Below are positions 58,288 through 64,000 of a stretch of 64,000 nt of DNA, one piece after another. Positions within the stretch are counted from its first letter, which is position 1. Each line of letters opens with the position of its first letter. Source of the stretch: Fenollaria sporofastidiosus (GTDB taxonomy: Bacteria > Bacillota > Clostridia > Tissierellales > Peptoniphilaceae); contig NZ_OW968186.1 in assembly GCF_943169635.2 (NCBI RefSeq), positions 186,001 to 250,000 on the forward strand. Direction: 5' to 3'. The notes under the pieces were generated by a model. It made no database searches. It was not told the DNA's origin and saw only the letters and a list, made by a program, of their open reading frames with translations. The position numbers and the translations under genes were made by a program.

Positions 58288-60354
58288 TTATTTATTTCCA
58301 ATGACTTTGTCTAATATGCTGCTTGGAACTGGATCGTAGTGATCGAATTGCATAGAGTAGTTAGCTCTACCTTGAGTGTTACTTCTAAGGCTTGTTGCAT
58401 ATCCAAACATTTCTGAAAGTGGAACGAAAGCTCTAACGTGTTGTGCACCGTTATCAAGTTCCATACCTTCAATTCTACCTCTTCTTGAGTTCAAGTCTCC
58501 GATTACATCTCCCATGTATTCTTCAGGAGTTGTAACTTCAACCTTCATCATAGGTTCAAGAAGTGTAGGTGATGCCTTCTTAAGTGCATCCTTTATAGCC
58601 ATAGATCCGGCAATCTTAAATGCCATTTCTGATGAGTCGACTTCGTGGTATGAACCATCGTATAGAGTAACCTTTACGTCAAGTACTGGATATCCCGCAA
58701 TTGTACCTGATTGTAGGGCTTCTTGTATACCTTGGTCAACTGGTCCAATGTATTCTTTTGGAATAGCTCCACCAACGATAGCGTTAACAAATTCGTAACC
58801 CTTACCTGCTGGTTGAGGTTCGATTTTGATTCTAGCGTGACCGTATTGTCCACGACCACCTGATTGCTTAACATATTTACCTTCACCTTCAGCAGAAGAC
58901 TTGATAGATTCTTTGTAAGCAACTTGTGGATTACCAACGTTTGCTTCAACTTTGAACTCTCTTAAAAGTCTGTCTACGATGATTTCAAGGTGAAGTTCAC
59001 CCATACCTGCGATGATAGTTTGACCTGTTTCTTCATCAGTATATGTCTTAAATGTTGGGTCTTCTTCAGCAAGCTTTAGTAAAGCTTGAGTCATCTTGTC
59101 TTGAGAAGCCTTTGTCTTTGGTTCTATCGCTACAGAGATAACTGGTTCTGGGAATTCCATGTTTTCTAGAACTATAGGCTTGTCTTCAGCACATAGTGTA
59201 TCACCTGTACCTGTAAGCTTCAAACCTACTATAGCAACGATTGATCCTGCGTAAGCTTCTTCTATTTCTTCTCTCTTGTCAGCGTGCATTAATACGATAC
59301 GTCCGATTCTTTCTCTCTTACCCTTAGTAGAGTTGAATACATAAGAACCGCTCTTTAGAACTCCAGAGTAGATTCTTGCGTAAGCAAGCTTACCTACGAA
59401 TGGGTCTGTAACAATCTTGAATGCTAGTGCTGCTAGTGGAGCATCATCTGCTGATACTCTTTCAACTAATTCTCCGTCTCTATCTGTACCAGTAACTGGT
59501 GGTATATCGATAGGTGATGGTAGATAGTCTACTATAGCATCAAGAAGGAATTGAACGCCCTTGTTCTTGTATGCACTACCGCATAGAACAGGTGTTACTT
59601 GGTTAGCAACGCATTCTCTTCTTAATACTTGTTTAATCATATCGTTAGGAACTTCTTCACCGCCAAGGTATAGTTCCATAACTTCTTCGTCGAAATCAGC
59701 GATTTCTTCGATCATTTCTTCTCTATATTTTTTAGCTGTATCAAGTAAATCATCTGGAATATCTGATTCTTGAATGATAGTTCCTAGATCATCTTCATAT
59801 AATTCAGCCTTCATTGCGATTAAGTCTATGATACCTTTAAATGTATCTTCTTTACCTATTGGCAATTGAACAGCTATAGGATGAGCGTTTAATCTTTCTC
59901 TCATCATCTTTAGTGTTCTGTCAAAGTTTGCACCTACAACGTCCATTTTATTTACAAATGCAAGTCTAGGTACACCGTATTTATCCGCTTGACGCCATAC
60001 AGTCTCGCTTTGAGGTTCAACTCCCCCCTTAGCGTCATATAAAGCAACCGCACCGTCTAGAACTCTTAGGGAACGTTCAACTTCTACTGTGAAGTCAACG
60101 TGGCCCGGTGTATCTATTATATTGATTCTATGATTCTTCCAATAGCAAGTTGTTGCTGCTGAACCGATAGTGATACCTCTTTCTTGCTCTTGTACCATGA
60201 AGTCCATGGTAGCAGCGCCTTCATGAGTTTCACCTATCTTGTGAATCTTTCCTGTATAATAAAGAATTCTCTCTGTAGTGGTTGTTTTACCTGCGTCAAT
60301 ATGCGCCATAATACCGATGTTTCTGACATCTTTTAGTGCAATTTCTCTTGGCAC
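58288..60354 (-). CDS. fusA: Elongation factor G
   Basis: 688 residues. GHIDAGKTTTTER, DTPGHVDF, NKMD and domain IV GRGQYGHA are canonical. Drives translocation. In the conserved rpsG-fusA-tuf order, 19 nt from each neighbour. Confidence 0.98.
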   Translation of the reverse strand: MPREIALKDVRNIGIMAHIDAGKTTTTERILYYTGKIHKIGETHEGAATMDFMVQEQERGITIGSAATTCYWKNHRINIIDTPGHVDFTVEVERSLRVLDGAVALYDAKGGVEPQSETVWRQADKYGVPRLAFVNKMDVVGANFDRTLKMMRERLNAHPIAVQLPIGKEDTFKGIIDLIAMKAELYEDDLGTIIQESDIPDDLLDTAKKYREEMIEEIADFDEEVMELYLGGEEVPNDMIKQVLRRECVANQVTPVLCGSAYKNKGVQFLLDAIVDYLPSPIDIPPVTGTDRDGELVERVSADDAPLAALAFKIVTDPFVGKLAYARIYSGVLKSGSYVFNSTKGKRERIGRIVLMHADKREEIEEAYAGSIVAIVGLKLTGTGDTLCAEDKPIVLENMEFPEPVISVAIEPKTKASQDKMTQALLKLAEEDPTFKTYTDEETGQTIIAGMGELHLEIIVDRLLREFKVEANVGNPQVAYKESIKSSAEGEGKYVKQSGGRGQYGHARIKIEPQPAGKGYEFVNAIVGGAIPKEYIGPVDQGIQEALQSGTIAGYPVLDVKVTLYDGSYHEVDSSEMAFKIAGSMAIKDALKKASPTLLEPMMKVEVTTPEEYMGDVIGDLNSRRGRIEGMELDNGAQHVRAFVPLSEMFGYATSLRSNTQGRANYSMQFDHYDPVPSSILDKVIGNK

Positions 60355-60372
60355 AAGTTTTCCCCCTTATTA

Positions 60373-60843
60373 TTAATATCTATAATGTGCAAATGCTTTA
60401 TTTGCTTCAGCCATTCTATGAACTTCTTCTCTCTTCTTAACAGAAGCTCCTTGACCGTTGGCTGCGTCCATCAACTCTTTTGCTAATCTTTCAGTCATTG
60501 TCTTTTCTCCTCTTGCTCTGGAGTATTGTACAAGCCATCTTATTGCTAGAGTTTGTCTTCTTTCAGGTCTTACTTCCAATGGAACTTGGTAGTTGGCACC
60601 ACCAATACGTCTTGCCTTAACTTCTAGTACTGGCATGATGTTATTCATAGCCTTGTAGAAGTGTTCAAGAGCGTCTTCACCTGTCTTTTCTGCAACTATA
60701 TCAAATGCCCCGTAAACTATGCTTTGAGCTAAGCCTTTTTTGCCGTCAAGCATGATTGAGTTTATTAATTTTGTAACTACTACATCATTGTATCTTGCGT
60801 CAGGCATTACTTCACGTTTAGGCACGTGTCCTCTTCTTGGCAC
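60373..60843 (-). CDS. rpsG: Ribosomal protein S7
   Basis: 156 residues, full length. PRRGHVPKREVMPDARYN, KARRIGGANYQVPLEVRP and MAEANKAFAHYRY are conserved. Nucleates the 30S head on 16S rRNA. Confidence 0.97.
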   Translation of the reverse strand: MPRRGHVPKREVMPDARYNDVVVTKLINSIMLDGKKGLAQSIVYGAFDIVAEKTGEDALEHFYKAMNNIMPVLEVKARRIGGANYQVPLEVRPERRQTLAIRWLVQYSRARGEKTMTERLAKELMDAANGQGASVKKREEVHRMAEANKAFAHYRY

Positions 60844-60966
60844 TTTTTCTTCCCTCCTTAACTATATTAGTAGATTCATTGGTACTCGGCAAATCTCTAA
60901 AAGCCGTCTAGCGCCAAAATGCTCTTCATCTATTTAATGCTTTGCATTTCAACGACTAAAATTTCT

Positions 60967-61389
60967 TTACTTCTTTTCTTCTTTAGGTTTCTTAGAACCG
61001 TATTTAGACCTACTTTGTTTTCTGTTTTCAACTCCGGCAGTATCAAGTGTACCTCTAATTATGTGGTAACGAACGCCGGGAAGGTCTTTTACTCTTCCAC
61101 CTCTTATAAGAACAACACTGTGCTCTTGTAAGTTGTGACCAATTCCTGGAATGTAAGCTGAAACTTCATATCCGTTAACTAGTCTAACTTTAGCAACTTT
61201 TCTTAGGGCAGAGTTTGGCTTCTTAGGTGTAACTGTCTTTACAGCAACACATACTCCTCTTTTTTGTGGAGCATTTACTAAAGATTGTCTCTTCTTAAGT
61301 GAGTTATAAGTTGTATCTAAAGCTGGTGATTTAGATTTGTAAACTACTTTTGATCTTCCTTTTCTGATCAATTGATTAATCGTTGGCAT
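60967..61389 (-). CDS. rpsL: Ribosomal protein S12
   Basis: 140 residues from the ATG at 61389 with GGAGGTG upstream; a TTG directly before it is not the start. PTINQLIRKGR, TPKKPNSALRKVAKV, and GRVKDLPGVRYH with Lys at the streptomycin-resistance positions (TPKKPNS). A 123-bp gap with a small AATGC/GCATT hairpin separates it from rpsG. Confidence 0.97.
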   Translation of the reverse strand: MPTINQLIRKGRSKVVYKSKSPALDTTYNSLKKRQSLVNAPQKRGVCVAVKTVTPKKPNSALRKVAKVRLVNGYEVSAYIPGIGHNLQEHSVVLIRGGRVKDLPGVRYHIIRGTLDTAGVENRKQSRSKYGSKKPKEEKK

Positions 61390-61413
61390 CAAAGCACCTC
61401 CTTACATAAAAAT

Positions 61414-61656
61414 TTATTTTAATAAAGCAGCGGCAGCTGCGTTTATTTCAATACCACAGAGCTTTCCTAACTCTTCTTTTGTGTTTATATAAACAACATC
61501 AACAGAGTTTTTACTTGCTTCCTTTTCGATAAGTGACTTAATGTCCTTATCTGCATCAAGAGCGATAAAAACCTGTTTGAATAGATCGGATTTTAGCCCT
61601 CTTATTACCTGTTTAAACCCAACAACACTGCTAGGCCCCAAGGTGTCGGTATCCAT
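61414..61656 (-). CDS. L7Ae-like ribosomal protein (YbxF type)
   Basis: 80 residues from the ATG at 61656, preceded by AAAGGAGG; an upstream ATG would add residues unlike the family. L7Ae fold motifs GFKQVIRGLKSD, VFIALDADK and the C-terminal GIEINAAAAALL. Binds kink-turn RNA. Located between rpoC and rpsL as in Bacillus ybxF. Confidence 0.9.
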   Translation of the reverse strand: MDTDTLGPSSVVGFKQVIRGLKSDLFKQVFIALDADKDIKSLIEKEASKNSVDVVYINTKEELGKLCGIEINAAAAALLK

Positions 61657-61707
61657 TAAGCATCCTCCTTTAGCTCTATTAATAGCGTGAACTTTCACAC
61701 ATAAAGA

Positions 61708-61736
61708 ATTGTACCACGCATTACGGAAAAAGTCAA
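61708..61736 (-). promoter_or_regulatory. Promoter of the L7Ae-str operon
   Basis: Minus-strand -35 TTGACT (61731-61736), 17-bp spacer, -10 TACAAT (61708-61713), between rpoC and the L7Ae-like gene. Confidence 0.75.
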
Positions 61737-61803
61737 GATAATTTTAGTTAAATTTAAGTAAAATATCTTGACAGTCTCCGCTTATATTTAATTGTTAAAT
61801 ATA

Positions 61804-64000
61804 CTATTTGTCCTTAGAAGACTTCTTTTCTTTCTCTTCGCTTAGTAGGTCTTTAATGATCTTATCTAGCTCTGCTCTATCTGAAACGTCGTTTCTTTCT
61901 TCACTAGTTTCTTCGTCTTCTTTAGTCTTCTTAGGTTCCTTTTCATCTTCATCAAAGTCTTTGAACAAGTCAGTGTCATCTATCTCTCTTCTCTTTCTCT
62001 TAAGTTCCTCTTCCATTTGCTTCTTTAAAACTGTTTCGTCTTCTTTAACTTTGATGTTTCTATATTTAAGCATACCTGTACCTGCTGGTATGATCTTACC
62101 TATGATAACGTTTTCCTTAAGTCCTACTAGCTCGTCCTTCTTACCTCTGATAGCTGCTTCTGTTAATACTCTTGTTGTCTCTTGGAATGAAGCTGCTGAT
62201 AAGAATGAATCTGTTGCAAGTGATGACTTAGATATACCAAGTAGTATTCTTTTACCTTCTGCAGGAATCTTGCCTTCTTCTTTAAGCTTTTTGTTTTCGT
62301 GTATAAAGTCGTATATATTAACTAGTGCTCCTGGTAGGAAGGACGAATCGTTTTGTGCTTCTATCCTTACCTTCTTAAGCATTTGCTTACAGATGATTTC
62401 AATGTGCTTGTCATTGATATCGATACCTGTCATTCTATATACTCTTTGTACTTCTTTTATAATATAGTCTTCAACGCCTTCTACACCAAGAACCTTCATA
62501 ATTTCTTGAGGTGATGCGTTACCTTCTGTGATTTCTTTACCTTTTTCGATGTAGTCGCCTTCGTGAACTTTAAGTCTTGCAGCATAGTTTACAGGGTGAT
62601 CAACCGCGATGCCTTCTTTGTCGTCTGTTATAACAACAACTCTTTGTTGTGGATCGTCTTCATTGATTGAAACTATACCTGAAATTTGTGCAATTTGTGC
62701 TTGTCCTTTTGGCTTTCTTGCTTCGAAAAGTTCTTCAACTCTTGGAAGACCTTGTGTGATATCGTCTGCATTGGCAACCCCACCAGAGTGGAAGTTTCTC
62801 ATTGTAAGCTGTGTACCTGGCTCGCCTATAGATTGAGCTGCAATGATACCTACTGACTCACCAATGTTAACGTTAGTTCCTGTTGCAAGGTTTCTTCCGT
62901 AGCATTTAGCGCAAACGCCATGCTTTGTTTGACAAGTAAGAACGCTTCTTACTTTAACTTCTTCTATGCCGATTTCTTGAATGAAATGAGCTGTCTTTTC
63001 GTCTATTAGTTCGTCTTTCTTAACTATAACAGAGCCATCTTTTGGATTAATTACATCTTCAAAAGCGTATCTGCCAATTAATCTTTCTTCTAGTTCTTCA
63101 AGAACTTCCTTGCCATCTCTAATAGTTCTAACTGTATGTCCTTCATCAGTATGGCAGTCGTCTTCTGTTACTATAACGTCTTGAGAAACGTCTACTAGTC
63201 TTCTAGTTAGGTAACCAGAGTCTGCTGTCTTTAAGGCGATGTCTGATAGACCCTTTCTGGAACCGTGTGATGATAGGAAGAACTCTAGTACTGATAGTCC
63301 CTCTCTAAAGTTTGACTTGATAGGGATTTCTACTGTCTTACCAGTTGATGATGCCATCAGACCACGCATACCGCCTAATTGACGAATTTGGTTCTTACTA
63401 CCTCTGGCTCCTGAGTCCGCCATGATGAAGATATTGTTAAGTGGGTCTAGTGACTTCATTAAAGCTTCTGTAACTTCATCTGTGATGCCGTTCCAAATAT
63501 TGATAACGCCTTCATATCTTTCTTCTTCAGTCATGAAACCTTCTCTGTATACTTTTTCATACTTTTCAACTTCTTTTTGCGCCTTTTCTATAAGCTCAGT
63601 CTTTTCCTTAGGAACAACAACGTCCGCCATAGAGATGGAAACTGCAGAAAGCGTTGAGTGTTTGTAACCAGTTGATTTTATGTGGTCTAAAAGCTTGCTT
63701 GTAACAATGTTACCGTGCTTTTGATAGCACTTGTCAAGTATAGTTCCAAGTGTCTTCTTTGAAACAACTCTATCGATTTCAAGTGAGTATGGATCAGTCT
63801 CTCTATCTACAAAGCCAAGGTCTTGAGGTATCTTCTTGTTAAGTATGAATCTACCAACAGTTGATTCTACAAGTTTACCTCTGTCTTCCTCGTCAAGTTT
63901 TACTCTAACTTTAACTTTTGCATGTAAGTCGATTAATCCAAGCTCATAAGCTTTTATCATTTCATCATAATCTTGGAAGATGTGGCCTGAGCCCTTGCTT
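61804..64000 (-). CDS. rpoC: RNA polymerase beta' subunit, C-terminal part (5' end outside window)
   Basis: At least 731 residues; the frame is open to the right edge, and the codons before the first ATG still match the family (GSGHIFQDYDEMIKAYE). Seen: LHAKVKVRV, MADSGARGSKNQIRQL (bridge helix region), the trigger-loop element LTMRNFHSGGVA and the second zinc site CHTDEGH with CQTKHGVCAKCYG. The end is a long charged Glu/Lys tail. The catalytic NADFDGD lies outside the window. Confidence 0.97.
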   Translation of the reverse strand, partial: SKGSGHIFQDYDEMIKAYELGLIDLHAKVKVRVKLDEEDRGKLVESTVGRFILNKKIPQDLGFVDRETDPYSLEIDRVVSKKTLGTILDKCYQKHGNIVTSKLLDHIKSTGYKHSTLSAVSISMADVVVPKEKTELIEKAQKEVEKYEKVYREGFMTEEERYEGVINIWNGITDEVTEALMKSLDPLNNIFIMADSGARGSKNQIRQLGGMRGLMASSTGKTVEIPIKSNFREGLSVLEFFLSSHGSRKGLSDIALKTADSGYLTRRLVDVSQDVIVTEDDCHTDEGHTVRTIRDGKEVLEELEERLIGRYAFEDVINPKDGSVIVKKDELIDEKTAHFIQEIGIEEVKVRSVLTCQTKHGVCAKCYGRNLATGTNVNIGESVGIIAAQSIGEPGTQLTMRNFHSGGVANADDITQGLPRVEELFEARKPKGQAQIAQISGIVSINEDDPQQRVVVITDDKEGIAVDHPVNYAARLKVHEGDYIEKGKEITEGNASPQEIMKVLGVEGVEDYIIKEVQRVYRMTGIDINDKHIEIICKQMLKKVRIEAQNDSSFLPGALVNIYDFIHENKKLKEEGKIPAEGKRILLGISKSSLATDSFLSAASFQETTRVLTEAAIRGKKDELVGLKENVIIGKIIPAGTGMLKYRNIKVKEDETVLKKQMEEELKRKRREIDDTDLFKDFDEDEKEPKKTKEDEETSEERNDVSDRAELDKIIKDLLSEEKEKKSSKDK

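Noticed and set aside
58674..58949. A 91-codon frame within fusA on the same strand
   Set aside because: It is an alternative frame of a highly conserved gene without its own initiation signals.
60844..60966. Possible tRNA or small gene between rpsL and rpsG
   Set aside because: Only a short AATGC/GCATT hairpin is present; no cloverleaf or open frame with a ribosome binding site.

Overview
The window comes from a low-GC Gram-positive anaerobe, most likely class Clostridia/Tissierellia (a Peptoniphilaceae-like organism is a guess). The support is seen directly: a ctsR-mcsA-mcsB-clpC-radA stress operon with a CtsR box, veg, the c-di-AMP receptor darA, ricT, an L7Ae-like gene between rpoC and rpsL, MEP-pathway genes (ispD, ispE, ispF), AGGAGG-type ribosome binding sites and TTGACA/TATAAT promoters. 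No sporulation gene, tRNA, rRNA, CRISPR array or transposase was seen.

Layout. 1-1.6 kb: a 5'-truncated tryptophanase-family lyase. 1.7-2.7 kb: yedF-DUF3343-DUF951 (selenium/sulfur related). 2.8-11.2 kb: a long minus-strand run ispE, membrane protein, Orn/Lys/Arg decarboxylase, tmk, darA, holB, ricT, class II aldolase, mtnA and a membrane-anchored protein; mtnA plus aldolase look like a DHAP-shunt pair. 11.5-15.8 kb: veg, htrA, exonuclease III, a 3D-domain secreted protein, a DUF218 protein. 15.9-31.7 kb: an accessory-looking AT-rich zone with four ABC half-exporters, two tandem very short hydrophobic ORFs, a Fic AMP-transferase with an ordered operator array, fRMsr, a GT4 glycosyltransferase, Mrp, an M20 peptidase, peroxiredoxin and a DUF1576 protein.

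31.7-35.4 kb: a tightly overlapping five-gene operon (TIGR04282-like transferase, two TVP38/DedA proteins, TIGR04283-like glycosyltransferase, CCG-domain Fe-S protein). 35.5-41.8 kb: a Ugp-like ABC importer with a PHP-domain hydrolase and a HAD phosphatase. 42.1-51.5 kb: rhodanese lipoprotein, ispF, ispD, PIN-TRAM, carD, radA, clpC, a divergent mcsB, mcsA and ctsR. 51.5-52.56 kb: no gene, but a dense array of modular hairpin repeats with compensatory base changes; a lone copy abuts the radA stop codon. 52.6-56.9 kb: an EF-G paralogue, an M20 amidohydrolase and a lipoprotein. 57-64 kb: tuf, fusA, rpsG, rpsL, L7Ae-like and the 3' part of rpoC.

The strongest candidates for undescribed biology are the modular hairpin array (51.6-52.5 kb), the six-site alternating operator array upstream of fic, the twin small membrane peptides beside an ABC exporter flanked by identical terminators, a C9 tract in a promoter spacer (possible phase variation), and a McsB homologue with Asp at the position of the conserved Cys. 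All functional calls rest on motif recognition by eye; no database search was run.
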